Part shown: positions 15,480 to 24,224 of the stretch, piece by piece
Layout of the letters: every line of letters begins with the position of its first letter
How positions within the stretch are numbered: the stretch's first letter is position 1
From: Asaia bogorensis
GTDB taxonomy: Bacteria; Pseudomonadota; Alphaproteobacteria; Acetobacterales; Acetobacteraceae
Direction of reading: 5' to 3'
DNA: 64,000 bases
Assembly (NCBI RefSeq): GCF_900465345.1
Contig: NZ_UEGO01000032.1
Span: 20,747-84,746, forward strand
Notes under the pieces: generated by a model
The model's input: only the letters and a program-made list of their open reading frames with translations
The model's database searches: none
What the model was told of the DNA's origin: nothing
Position numbers and translations under genes: made by a program

Positions 15480-16214
15480 ATGACTGGCTCTGCTCCGATC
15501 CCAAACTTCTCAGATCTCAAAGAGAACTGGGAAGTGTCCGATGTCGCTGATCGTCTCAAAGAGGCCGTCCGCGCGTCAGGGGGCAATAAGGCAGTCTCGC
15601 TGAAGTCGGGTGTCCCATTGAGCACTTTGAATGGCTATCTAGCTGCTCGAAGAGAGATGGGAGCATTGCCTGCCGCCAAGCTTGCTAGAACATGTGGCAT
15701 ATCGCTTGACTGGCTGCTCTTCGGTGAGGGGGAAACTTGCGCCCCCACGCCTGTGGCAGAACCCGCTCGCGCTGACGTCGCCATGATCCGCTACTATCCT
15801 GACATTCAGGCTAGCGCTGGCTATGGCATGCTGGGGTGCGATCAGCCACGTTGCGAAGAAATCGCTCTTCCTTCAGGAATATTAGAAGATCTGCGCCTGC
15901 CTGCCAAAGATGCCATAATGATTTGCGTATCGGGTGACAGTATGTCTCCCACACTTATGCCTCATGACCGCATCATAGTGGATGCGAGAATGTCCGATTA
16001 CCTATCAGGTATTTACGTTTTCGTTTCTGACGGGACTGTTCTAGTCAAGCGCATCTCTCTTGGCCCAGATGGATATGCGGATATCATCTCGGACAATGAT
16101 CGTTACCCTTCGAAGGCCGTTCAGAAAGACCGCTTCCACTGGGGAAAACCACAGACTAGCGACGCCATCACCATCATAGGCCGCGTCATCTACAAAATGC
16201 AGAGGATGTCATGA
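15480..16214 (+). CDS. phage repressor, HTH plus S24 LexA-like autocleavage domain
   Basis: 244 aa from the ATG at 15480; a TTG just before is in frame. The N-terminal HTH (about 24-80) includes SGGNKAVSLKSGVPLSTLNGYLAARRE and CGISLDWLLFGEG, the usual ending of phage repressor HTHs. The C-terminal peptidase has a likely cleavage site in ASAGYG (around residue 113), the catalytic Ser154 in SGDSMSPTL and the catalytic Lys190 in TVLVKRIS. DNA damage with RecA would trigger self-cleavage and induction. This differs from the ClpX-sensitive Mu c repressor and suggests SOS induction. It is transcribed divergently from the early operon. Confidence 0.9.
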   Translation: MTGSAPIPNFSDLKENWEVSDVADRLKEAVRASGGNKAVSLKSGVPLSTLNGYLAARREMGALPAAKLARTCGISLDWLLFGEGETCAPTPVAEPARADVAMIRYYPDIQASAGYGMLGCDQPRCEEIALPSGILEDLRLPAKDAIMICVSGDSMSPTLMPHDRIIVDARMSDYLSGIYVFVSDGTVLVKRISLGPDGYADIISDNDRYPSKAVQKDRFHWGKPQTSDAITIIGRVIYKMQRMS

Positions 16215-16738
16215 AGCTGCTGCCGCTTTTTTCTCTAGCCTGCCTCTCGGTGTGCCCGGCGTTCGCCACTGAAGATGGCTTTCCCAAGATACCCCACGTG
16301 CCGCAGAAACCGTATCTAGAGGAGGCAAGCAATTATCTAAGCATGTGCCCGCCATCTGAAAACCGGAAAGAATGTCTCGATATGCAGGAGGAATTCGAGC
16401 AGGAATATGTAAACGCCTATGCTGGAGACTACTTGGCGCAAACAAACGTAGCCTACTTATTATGGAAAGCCCCTCACGGGGGCTTCATCCGCAATGTGGC
16501 CCAAGCCTGCGCTTGGCGTTTAGTAATTTCGACTTCTGCGTCACCTTATATCAGCGATATCGATGCCTCGAAGACGAAAGCAATATGCTCAGAAGTCGAT
16601 CAAGCAAATTTGCAGGCGGTCGTATCGAGAGGCAAAGCTATTAGATCGGTGATCAGCTCACACAGGGTGAAGCCTATCCCTGTTCCAATGATCAACTATG
16701 ACCCTAAGAAGGACAAGGATGAGACGTCAGCGTTCTGA
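16211..16738 (+). CDS. secreted protein co-transcribed with the prophage repressor
   Basis: 175 aa. The N-terminus is a clear signal peptide (MKLLPLFSLACLSVCPAFA, cleavage near residue 19-20). The mature part has four or five cysteines, a segment AGDYLAQTNVAYLLWKAPHGG (about 76-96) resembling a single Sel1/TPR-like helix pair, and ACAWRLVIS. Its ATG overlaps the repressor stop (ATGA), so it should be made in lysogens. Proteins with the DYLAQ-NVAY...CAWR pattern occur in other alphaproteobacterial prophages but have no known function. A lysogenic-conversion or periplasmic exclusion role is inferred from the genetic context only. Confidence 0.65.
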   Translation: MKLLPLFSLACLSVCPAFATEDGFPKIPHVPQKPYLEEASNYLSMCPPSENRKECLDMQEEFEQEYVNAYAGDYLAQTNVAYLLWKAPHGGFIRNVAQACAWRLVISTSASPYISDIDASKTKAICSEVDQANLQAVVSRGKAIRSVISSHRVKPIPVPMINYDPKKDKDETSAF

Positions 16739-16813
16739 GGTCCATCGCTAATCTTTAAGGCCGCCGCGCATCCAGCTCCAGCTTTTGAACGGCTTTAGAA
16801 CGCGCTTGAGTTT

Positions 16814-16891
16814 GGCACTAACGCAGTTCCAATTTTCTTGTCTCTGTGCCTTATAACCGAGCCGCCTCGGTTATTCCCCAAAGTTAGTGCC
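16814..16891. repeat. nested inverted repeats near the prophage end
   Basis: An outer pair, GGCACTAAC (16814-16822) and GTTAGTGCC (16883-16891), encloses a perfect hairpin ATAACCGAG-CCGC-CTCGGTTAT (16853-16874). The inner hairpin could terminate transcription of the repressor/secreted-protein unit, although it has no T tract. The outer pair may be a protein-binding site. Confidence 0.6.
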
Positions 16892-16943
16892 GACCTGCTC
16901 CCGCGTTGCTACCGCACTCGTATGAGGCAAAGTCCGCAAGCAA

Positions 16944-16983
16944 TTTAATCCCGCGATATCCCGGAAAATCCCGTTTTATCCCG
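16944..16983 (+). repeat. four direct ATCCCG repeats with exact 10-bp period
   Basis: ATCCCG occurs at 16948, 16958, 16968 and 16978, each preceded by four variable bases, so the copies lie on one face of the helix. They are near the prophage left end, where Mu carries its transposase-binding L sites and upstream operators. A protein-binding array (A-like transposase or host factor) is inferred. Confidence 0.65.
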
Positions 16984-17345
16984 CCTTCCCAGATTATCCA
17001 TTCTCCCTGTCTCCTAACATCCGGAAAGGGGCTTGCCCCTTTCATCCCCGCTTTGATGCCTTCGAGGCGGGATGCGACATCCTTAAGTCGCGGATTTTCA
17101 GAGGGCGGCCGCCTTTTAGCGCGTTTCAGGGCAGAGCCCTGCTTCCTCCCCGAGATGATCAACTCTGTGCAAAACAGGCCCTCATTTCGAGGCTCGCCTT
17201 GAATTTACCCCCCGGAAGACCTAATTTATCTGATCAAATTGCGGGCGGGGATTGTCTCATGCCCATCCATGCCCCGTGCAGGGCCTTGGAACACTGTTGT
17301 TCCTGGGCGCTACGCGAGGGCTGAACTCGTTTTGGGGAATGCGCT

Positions 17346-17819
17346 GTGCAGAAGATTCCGATGACCGGTGAAGGTTTGACCCGTCTAGAAGATGAACTGC
17401 GTCGGCTGAAAAGCGAAGATCGTCCGGCCGTCATCCGCGCCATTGCCGAAGCACGCGCTCATGGCGATCTCTCGGAAAACGCCGAATATCATGCTGCACG
17501 CGATCGTCAGTCCTTCATTGAGGGGCGCGTTCTCGAACTCGAGGAACTGATTTCGACGGCTGAAGTCATCGACCCCTCGCAGCTCTCAGGTGACACCGTG
17601 AAATTCGGTGCTCATATCGAACTGGTCGATGAGGAAACGGACAAGGAGAGCAGCTATCAGATCGTGGGCGTCCACGAGGCCGATATCAAGCTGGGCCGCC
17701 TTTCTGTCTCCTCGCCGCTCGCCAAGGCGCTTATCGGCAAGTCGGTAGGTGACAGCGTGACCGTACCGACCCCGGGTGGCGACAAGAGCTACGAGATTCT
17801 GGCCGTCACTTTCAAATAA
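17346..17819 (+). CDS. greA: transcription elongation factor GreA
   Basis: 157 aa starting at GTG (MQKIPMTGEGLTRLEDEL). The N-terminal antiparallel coiled coil (about 1-75) contains RLKSEDRPAVIRAIAEARAHGDLSENAEYHAARD, with the acidic tip D/E residues that enter the RNA polymerase secondary channel. The C-terminal FKBP-like domain (about 80-157) ends SYEILAVTFK. GreA stimulates transcript cleavage by backtracked polymerase. Full length. The Mu-like prophage ends within 600 bp upstream, so the native greA promoter may lie partly in the remaining host sequence or have been displaced. Confidence 0.95.
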   Translation: MQKIPMTGEGLTRLEDELRRLKSEDRPAVIRAIAEARAHGDLSENAEYHAARDRQSFIEGRVLELEELISTAEVIDPSQLSGDTVKFGAHIELVDEETDKESSYQIVGVHEADIKLGRLSVSSPLAKALIGKSVGDSVTVPTPGGDKSYEILAVTFK

Positions 17820-17891
17820 ACGGATCAGCATCAGCACGGGCTGGCGTCTGGCGGTTTCGGACGGCCAGCCCCAAAGCAAGAAAAGAAGACC

Positions 17892-19103
17892 GTGTCCGAA
17901 AGCCTCACCCTCACCTTCGCCGATATCCTTGCCGCTCATGAGCGGATTGCCCCCCATATTGTGCGCACGCCCAGCATTCGCTGCGCGGCCCTGTGCAAGA
18001 TGACGGGTGCCGATATCTGGCTGAAGCTCGAGAATTTGCAGGCTGTCGCCTCGTTCAAGGAACGCGGTGCCGCCAACAAGCTGGCGCTGCTTAGCGATGA
18101 GGAAAAGAAACGCGGCGTGATTGCGGTCTCGGCGGGCAATCATTCTCAGGGCGTGGCCCGTCATGCCAGCCTGCTTGGCATTGACGCCACCATCGTCATG
18201 CCGCGCCATACGCCCTCGGCCAAGGTCGAGCGCACACGTGGCTGGGGCGCTCATGTCGTGACCGAGGGCGAGGATTTTGCCGAAGCCTCAATGGTGGCTG
18301 AGGGAATTCGCAAGGAGAACGGCCTCGTTCTGGTTCACCCGTTCAATGATGTAGCCGTCATGGCGGGTCAGGGCACCTTTGCCATCGAGTTGATCGAGGA
18401 CAGCCCTGTGCTCGATTATCTGGTTCTGCCGATTGGCGGTGGCGGGTTGATCAGTGGTTCAGCCATTGCGGCAGCAGCGCTGAGCCCCAACACAAAGATC
18501 ATCGGCGTACAGGTCGAGAGTCATGCCTCGCTCTCCGCCTTCCCCGAGGCGGCCGTGCAGGCACGTGGTGGCTCTACCATTGCCGAAGGTATTGCGGTCA
18601 TGCAGATCGGCAATACCTGCCTCGAGACGGTCAGCCCGCTCCTTGACCGTGTTCTGGTCGTCACTGAGCTTCAGGTGGAATCAGCCATTGCCCATCTGGC
18701 CGAACAGGCCAAACAGGTCTCCGAGGGCGCTGGCGCGGCGGCTCTGGCAGCAGTGATGGCCTATCCCGAGCTCTTCAAGGGCAAGCGGGTGGCCTTGCCG
18801 ATCACGGGTGGCAATATCGGGACACGCATTTTCGCCAACACGCTGCTACGCGCCCTGCGTCGCGATGGACGTCTGCTGTCGCTCACCCTGCAGATCCCTG
18901 ATCGTCCCGGCGTGCTGGCTGACATCTCCACGCGCATCGGTAATGCTGGTGGCAATATCATCGAGGTCTCGCATCAGCGCCTCTTCGCCGCTCCTTCTGT
19001 GCAGACGGCGGAGCTGGAGATCATGATCGAAGCGCGCGATGGGGCTCATGCTGACCAGATCGAGGCCGATCTGCGCAGCCATTATCATCTGACCCGCGGC
19101 TGA
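17892..19103 (+). CDS. ilvA: threonine ammonia-lyase (biosynthetic-type, PLP)
   Basis: 403 aa starting at GTG. It converts threonine to 2-oxobutanoate and ammonia, the first step to isoleucine. Landmarks: PLP lysine K56 in VASFKERGA, phosphate-binding loop IGGGGLISG (about 182-190), SAGNHSQGVA (about 81-90) and a C-terminal ACT-type domain (about 325-403, LTLQIPDRPGVLADISTRIGNAGGNI) for regulation. The roughly 400-residue, single-ACT form is common in alphaproteobacteria and may also accept serine. It lies 72 bp downstream of greA on the same strand. The symbol is used in the broad sense. Confidence 0.88.
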   Translation: MSESLTLTFADILAAHERIAPHIVRTPSIRCAALCKMTGADIWLKLENLQAVASFKERGAANKLALLSDEEKKRGVIAVSAGNHSQGVARHASLLGIDATIVMPRHTPSAKVERTRGWGAHVVTEGEDFAEASMVAEGIRKENGLVLVHPFNDVAVMAGQGTFAIELIEDSPVLDYLVLPIGGGGLISGSAIAAAALSPNTKIIGVQVESHASLSAFPEAAVQARGGSTIAEGIAVMQIGNTCLETVSPLLDRVLVVTELQVESAIAHLAEQAKQVSEGAGAAALAAVMAYPELFKGKRVALPITGGNIGTRIFANTLLRALRRDGRLLSLTLQIPDRPGVLADISTRIGNAGGNIIEVSHQRLFAAPSVQTAELEIMIEARDGAHADQIEADLRSHYHLTRG

Positions 19104-19113
19104 TTGCAGCACC

Positions 19114-20093
19114 TTACCTGTGTTGGTGGTCCGAACAGAGCCGGTCTACCATCCAGTCAAACCCTTCGGTCTGGTCATAGCCCTCCGGCAGGGCATAGAG
19201 GGCCTTAAGGACAACACGGTCATATCGGGTCATCCCACCTGAGGGGCCTTGCAAGACCGGTCCCTGTGTCAGCTGCAGAATACTCGCCTCATCATAGCCC
19301 TCGCGCAGATGGGGAGCTGTGAAACCCATAAGGGCAATTAGGTCGCCAAGCCCGGACCAAGACTCGTTTCTGAGCCGGTCAGGGTCTACGATAATGACCG
19401 CTATGGACAGATCCCGTCGCGGCGTATCGTTGAGAAAACTGGGCGCAGTGCTGACAGCGACATAGATAACACCTGTCGGGCCTTGAAAAGCCTCATATGG
19501 CTCGTCATTGACAGAACGAATGGCAGAGGCAGCCAGCCAGCGTATCGCCCGCGGCTTCAGGAATTCCTGTCGCTCCTTGCGCGAGGCCAGAACCTTTCTG
19601 TCACGATAGACGGGCGATGATTCATAGCCGATGAACATGTCCGGATTATCCGCCTCGATCTTTTGCGCCAACCGGTCCGATTGATCGGTAAAGAACACAA
19701 AGAGCTGCTTGTCCCGACAATCCATCCTGACCGTGAGACCGACAGACTGGCCCACGCGTTGCAGATGCGCAAAAATCAGATCGGTGAATGTGGCTCCAAG
19801 CCGTGAATATCGACACAGATAGACTGATGCCATCGCGGGATGAAATCGAATTGCCGATCGCGAAACTCTGTTTCGAGATGGCCCTGAAGAGCGTCGCGAT
19901 TGAGGCCCTAAATTTTGTAGTTTTCCTGTGCGGCCCCCGAAAGGCCACCGAAAGCAGACAGACCCATGAGTATCAGGGCCAGTATCTGCCACCCTCTCCT
20001 GTATCTGACGAATCGCACTATCGGCATCCCCCGAGCAACAAGCGGGATACAATTCAATAGAAGAGCGGAACGGGGGACTAAATAATCGGCCAT
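19114..20093 (-). pseudogene. decayed secreted-protein gene (DUF2927-like C-terminus)
   Basis: The 3' two thirds encode a coherent protein: GATFTDLIFAHLQRVGQSVGLTV, later FIGYESSPVYRDRKVLASR, IALMGFTAPHL and a C-terminus MTRYDRVVLKALYALPEGYD, which resembles DUF2927 proteins that end with a YDR..LR.LYDP motif. The likely start, MADYLVPRSALLL at 20093, gives an N-terminal hydrophobic signal (WQILALILMGLSAFGGL), but that frame meets a TAG at 19908-19910 and the sense then shifts frame near 19800. So there is at least one stop and one frameshift. The 333-aa open frame to 20115 joins sense to nonsense. It was probably a secreted protein. Confidence 0.6.
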
Positions 20094-20170
20094 CTGCGCT
20101 CGTAATGATCAGCACGAGCCGGCCATCGTCACCCAGCCGGACAGATCGTCCGGCAAGGTGAGGTCGGGGT

Positions 20171-21184
20171 TCAGTCCTTCAGGAAACCTTCACGTTTGAG
20201 CACTTCAATTGCAGCGCGGATACGGTGACCATAGGTGTGCTCCTCCATCGTGCGCGCCTGAGCACGGCGGGCCATCTCGATGCAGAGCGGCGTGTCATTG
20301 ATGTAGCGCGCCACCAGACGATCGAAGTCGATCTTGTTCGAGAAGGTAGGAATTTCCTCTGCCGTGAAATAGCGGCGCAGTTCGTAGGTATCCTCGTGGA
20401 ATACCTGAAAAGCACCGGCAGCGGCAGCCTCAAAGGTACGCGGACCGGGCGTCGAGGGCGAAATCATGAAGCGCTTGTTCTCGAAATGGAGAGAGCGGCC
20501 CAGATTCAGCACGAGCTTGGAGCGACGATACAATTCGATAAGCTGAGCCTTCTCGATACGAGCATCCGAGAACCCGATACCGAACTCACCCCAACCCGGA
20601 CCGATGATCTTCACGTTCAGGTTGCGCAAGGTTGGCATCAGGTTGCGCACGATATCCTTGCGGCTCGTGAACGCGACGCCACAGAAAAGAACATCAATGG
20701 TTTTCTCGATGTCCGTCTCGATCGGCGCATAGTGCAGCTTGCGGCTGGCCGCGAGCGGCAGATGGTAGACGAGTTCGCGCTGGTAAAAATTATGCCCCCA
20801 GCGATCGCAGGAGAATATCACATCGAAATCATCGGTGATGCGATAATTGGCATCCTGCTCGTAGGGATCTTCGGTTGCCCAGAATACGGTTATGGCGCCG
20901 ATCTTCTTGGCTTCACGGCAGACTTCACCAAAATAGGTGCTTTCCGGCAGGTATGAACCAATTGCGAAGACGATCGTCGGCTGGATGCGCTCGATAGACG
21001 CTGCAGCTCCGCTGATATGCACAGCAATGACATTCTCTTCCCCAAAGCACTCAGCCCAACCATCCATGATGGACTCTCGGATCTGGGCATTGGCCTGGGA
21101 TTCGTAACGCCCACCACTGCAAACGAGCACACGCTGGGTTTTGCCAGCAGCCTTTGATCCCGCGGTTTTCTTCTCTGCTGACAT
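20171..21184 (-). CDS. CgeB-type glycosyltransferase (GT-B fold)
   Basis: 337 aa. A basic N-terminal tail (SAEKKTAGSKAAGKTQ) precedes a GT-B fold of the CgeB/DUF3880 kind: VLVCSGGRYESQANAQIRESI, IQPTIVFAIGSYLPES, VFWATEDPYEQDANYRI (about 98-114), FSCDRWGHNFY, and the donor-domain segment PSTPGPRTFEAAAAGAFQVFHE (about 242-263) typical of the CgeB C-terminal domain. No signal or membrane helix, so cytosolic. First of three adjacent glycosyltransferase genes on the minus strand, suggesting assembly of a surface glycan or protein glycosylation. Sugar and acceptor are unknown. Confidence 0.8.
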   Translation of the reverse strand: MSAEKKTAGSKAAGKTQRVLVCSGGRYESQANAQIRESIMDGWAECFGEENVIAVHISGAAASIERIQPTIVFAIGSYLPESTYFGEVCREAKKIGAITVFWATEDPYEQDANYRITDDFDVIFSCDRWGHNFYQRELVYHLPLAASRKLHYAPIETDIEKTIDVLFCGVAFTSRKDIVRNLMPTLRNLNVKIIGPGWGEFGIGFSDARIEKAQLIELYRRSKLVLNLGRSLHFENKRFMISPSTPGPRTFEAAAAGAFQVFHEDTYELRRYFTAEEIPTFSNKIDFDRLVARYINDTPLCIEMARRAQARTMEEHTYGHRIRAAIEVLKREGFLKD

Positions 21185-21237
21185 GGTCTTTTACGTCCAT
21201 TCCTCGTTTCGGCTTCGGGGGACCCCGTCACCAATTA

Positions 21238-24204
21238 TCAGACTTGGCTACCTGCCGGTGCCACACTTGCTTCGATGATTGACCCGAGCGTCTGACTGAA
21301 CCGCGCCGGACTACAGTCACGCTCGATGGCCCGCAGGGCCCCGGCGCGGATCATCTTCCATTTTTCTTCATTCTCGTAGAGTTCCGACAAGGCAAAAGCG
21401 AAGGCGATCGGATCCTCGCTTGAAGCGCTGGCCAGTTCCACCCCATCAACCCAGCCCATCTGGCCGGCAAGAAGGCGCGTTGCAACCACCGGCAAGCCAT
21501 AGGATGCAGCTTCGTGCACCTTGTATGGAAGACCGCCAGCATAACGCGTGGGCGCGACAAAAAGGCGATGCGAGGCATAAAGCGGCCGGAGATCATCGAC
21601 AGGGCCGAGCCAGTTGACCCGCCTGGAAGAACGCAAGGCCGAGACATCCAGTGCCGGACTGACAAATCCTGCCACGCTCAGGCGGACGTCCTCAGGAAGG
21701 TATTCATCAAGTTCTGGAAGCACGTCGTTGATCAGCCAGAACAGGCTGTCGAAGTTCGGAGCATCCTCATCATGAAGAGCCCCCACGAAAAGGATATCCC
21801 GACGTCCTTCGAAGCTGCCCGGGCTCGGTCTGACTGACAGGGCATGCCCCAGGACCGAGACATTCTCATATCCCGCTTCACGCGCCAGAGCCGCGTCCTG
21901 CGCTGAGACAACAACGATCTGCTGGCAATAATGAGCGGCCTCAAGCTCGCGTGAAACCATTTCATCCAGCGGCAGGAGTTTCTTTTCCGGCGGGTGAAAG
22001 CGCGCCTTCTCTATTGTTCTGGGTGCAGCAATGACTTCGGTATCGAGCACGACGCTATCGACCGGTAAATGACGACTCTGCTCCGTCAATACGGGAAGGA
22101 GGCGCGTAAGGTTATGCGTGCGCCCGATCCAGATCAGATCGTAATATCCGGCACGCTCCTCGATGAATGCATTGAGATCGCTCAGATCGCTTTGCGCCAT
22201 GAGCTCGACATCATCGGGAAAATCAGTCGCCAGATCGAGATGAGTTGCCTGCCGTGGAAGCACCGGAAAGACCGTGACCTGCAAACCGAGTCGGCTCATG
22301 GCCCAGATAAGATCATTCGAACGGACATACCCCGAACCCAGCGAACGCAGGGGTATCCTGTCCTCTATGAACAGGATGCGTCGTCGCCCGCCACGATGGG
22401 AACGAGCGAGCACGGCATTGCGCACATGAGCAGGAAGCTGTTGCCGCAGATATTCCTGATGCTGCCGGCCGAAGATACGGTGATTGATCTTGATCTGCGC
22501 CTGCGAGCCCGTATTGCCCGAACTGCCAAATTCCAGGTGCTCGACCACGACGCTTGGATCATACACAATTCGTTTGCCTGAACGGACAATACGAAGGCAG
22601 AAATCGGTATCCTCAAAATAGGCGGGACGGTAGGTCGTGTCGTAGCCCTCGAGGGCACGGGCAACGGCGCTGCGCACCATGAGGAAAGCCGCGGAGCAAT
22701 AATCCACATCGCGAACGAAATTTGCTTCCGGGATCGAGGGATTGTCCTGACGACGATATCCATAGGTGGATCCATCTCGCCAGATAATCGATCCCGCTTC
22801 CTGAAGCCACATATTGCTACGGATGAGCTTGGCACCCACCGCCGCCACATCATCCGCGGTGTTCAGGCGCGACAATGCGTTGCGAATTGCATGCGGATAA
22901 AGACGCAGATCATTATTGAGGTAGAGAATGAAAGGTGCACGCACCTCGGCGAGGGCGGCGTTGCACCCGTCCAGATAGCCTATGTTGTAGCGATAACGCA
23001 GCACCTGCACGCCATGCACAACATGCTCGATGCGCGCCGTCTCATCACTCGATGCAGAATCGACAAGGATGACCTGCAACGCTCCTGCATAGTTCGATCG
23101 CAAGGACGCAAGGGCCTGCATGGTCAGGGCATATTTGTCATGCAGAACCATGATGACCGAGAGCTGAGGCTCGCCTTCATGACCAAAATCCGGAGCGTGA
23201 CGGGTCAGAATACGCTGCTCCAGCGCCGCTGTTGCCTCAAACAGATGGCGTGTCTGCTCTTCCGTCGGAGGTGCAATATCGCTCTGCTCTCCATATTTCA
23301 GGCGCTGCGCAACCCAGCAGGCGAATACGGTGTCATAGAGTCTGGCGTTGAGCAGAGCGCGAATATCGGGTTTTTCGCCAAACGTTTGCAGATTGATACC
23401 CTCTGCCGGACGACGACCTTCTCTCGCGCCAAACTGGACGAAATGCTGGTAACCGTTGCGAAACGCCCCGTTTTCGATGCTTGGCAGAACATCGGCATGA
23501 ACCCGCAGGTAATACTGTTCATCGAAGAAGGCCTGGGGGTTGAACTGGCGTGGCGTCTGGTTGGTCAGATAATGATGGAGTGCTGACAGATACCTTCCAG
23601 CGCCGGTTTCGCGGTCAACTTCCGGATAGCGCTCTCGATACCAGATCGGGTCGAAATACCATGAAACACGATGATGATCCGCAATCGACGGCGTGTTCAG
23701 AGCCACAGCGGCGAAGAGGCCACAGCCTTCGCCTCCGTTGTTCATTGGCTCCGTGCACAGGCGCGCGACGGCTTCGGGGTCGAGAAACCAGTGACCGCAA
23801 AGCCCCTCGGCATCGCCCGTCTCAAGGAAATGGTCGTAGCCATTGAGATAAAGACCACTGGCGAGGGCCTCATTGATTACCTCGCCATTGCGGGCGCGAT
23901 AGAACGTCTCGGAAAACAGCCAATGCGGCGCGTGGGTTGTGTAACCAGCTTCGCAATAATGATCGAAACCCGAGGCCAGTTCGCCACGACAGATCTCGGC
24001 ATAGAGTTCCGGATAGGCCTGACGGTACCACCCTTCATCGAAATAACGATTTGGGGAAAAACCGTAGGATTTGCCTATCTTTTCGTAATGCTCGGCAGCA
24101 TCACGCAAGCCATTGGCGGCGATCTCGGCTGCTGCCTCGGGATGAAGGCCCAGATACCAGTCTTCATCGACCAGACGCCACTTCGCGATGCGTGCATGCT
24201 TCAT
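21238..24204 (-). CDS. large bifunctional glycosyltransferase (N-terminal repeats, GT2, GT4)
   Basis: 988 aa from MKHARIAKWRLVDEDWY. Residues about 10-300 are five or six divergent repeats of roughly 45-50 residues with the pattern FD..WYR..YPE....G....HY...G (e.g. YFDEGWYRQAYPELYAE, WYFDPIWYRERYPEVD, FFDEQYYLRVHADVL). Then comes a GT2 domain (about 350-610) with LSVIMVLHDKYALTMQALASL, VDSASSDET and the DxD-like LYLNNDLRLYP. The C-terminal GT4 domain (about 640-980) shows ILFVGALHDEDAPNFDSLFW and the donor-site RYAGGLPYKVHEAASYGLPV. Two transferase sites in one chain suggest two-step chain building. It lies between the CgeB-type gene and the frameshifted glycosyltransferase. Confidence 0.82.
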   Translation of the reverse strand: MKHARIAKWRLVDEDWYLGLHPEAAAEIAANGLRDAAEHYEKIGKSYGFSPNRYFDEGWYRQAYPELYAEICRGELASGFDHYCEAGYTTHAPHWLFSETFYRARNGEVINEALASGLYLNGYDHFLETGDAEGLCGHWFLDPEAVARLCTEPMNNGGEGCGLFAAVALNTPSIADHHRVSWYFDPIWYRERYPEVDRETGAGRYLSALHHYLTNQTPRQFNPQAFFDEQYYLRVHADVLPSIENGAFRNGYQHFVQFGAREGRRPAEGINLQTFGEKPDIRALLNARLYDTVFACWVAQRLKYGEQSDIAPPTEEQTRHLFEATAALEQRILTRHAPDFGHEGEPQLSVIMVLHDKYALTMQALASLRSNYAGALQVILVDSASSDETARIEHVVHGVQVLRYRYNIGYLDGCNAALAEVRAPFILYLNNDLRLYPHAIRNALSRLNTADDVAAVGAKLIRSNMWLQEAGSIIWRDGSTYGYRRQDNPSIPEANFVRDVDYCSAAFLMVRSAVARALEGYDTTYRPAYFEDTDFCLRIVRSGKRIVYDPSVVVEHLEFGSSGNTGSQAQIKINHRIFGRQHQEYLRQQLPAHVRNAVLARSHRGGRRRILFIEDRIPLRSLGSGYVRSNDLIWAMSRLGLQVTVFPVLPRQATHLDLATDFPDDVELMAQSDLSDLNAFIEERAGYYDLIWIGRTHNLTRLLPVLTEQSRHLPVDSVVLDTEVIAAPRTIEKARFHPPEKKLLPLDEMVSRELEAAHYCQQIVVVSAQDAALAREAGYENVSVLGHALSVRPSPGSFEGRRDILFVGALHDEDAPNFDSLFWLINDVLPELDEYLPEDVRLSVAGFVSPALDVSALRSSRRVNWLGPVDDLRPLYASHRLFVAPTRYAGGLPYKVHEAASYGLPVVATRLLAGQMGWVDGVELASASSEDPIAFAFALSELYENEEKWKMIRAGALRAIERDCSPARFSQTLGSIIEASVAPAGSQV

Positions 24205-24224
24205 GAGAGAGCCGCTCCCGGATG

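Larger units (their letters stand above)
16739..17345. other. gene-free stretch holding the prophage left end and the greA upstream region
   Basis: No convincing gene. It contains nested inverted repeats (16814-16891), an array of four ATCCCG copies at 10-bp spacing (16948-16983) and further GC-rich palindromic pieces. The phage terminus (expected to end in CA on the plus strand) and the host junction must lie here, before the greA start at 17346, but I cannot place the exact base without an uninterrupted relative or the other end. Confidence 0.6.

Noticed and set aside
16884..17202. Short frames on both strands (92 and 98 aa) at the prophage end
   Set aside because: They overlap the ATCCCG array and inverted repeats, lack ribosome sites and look like chance frames.
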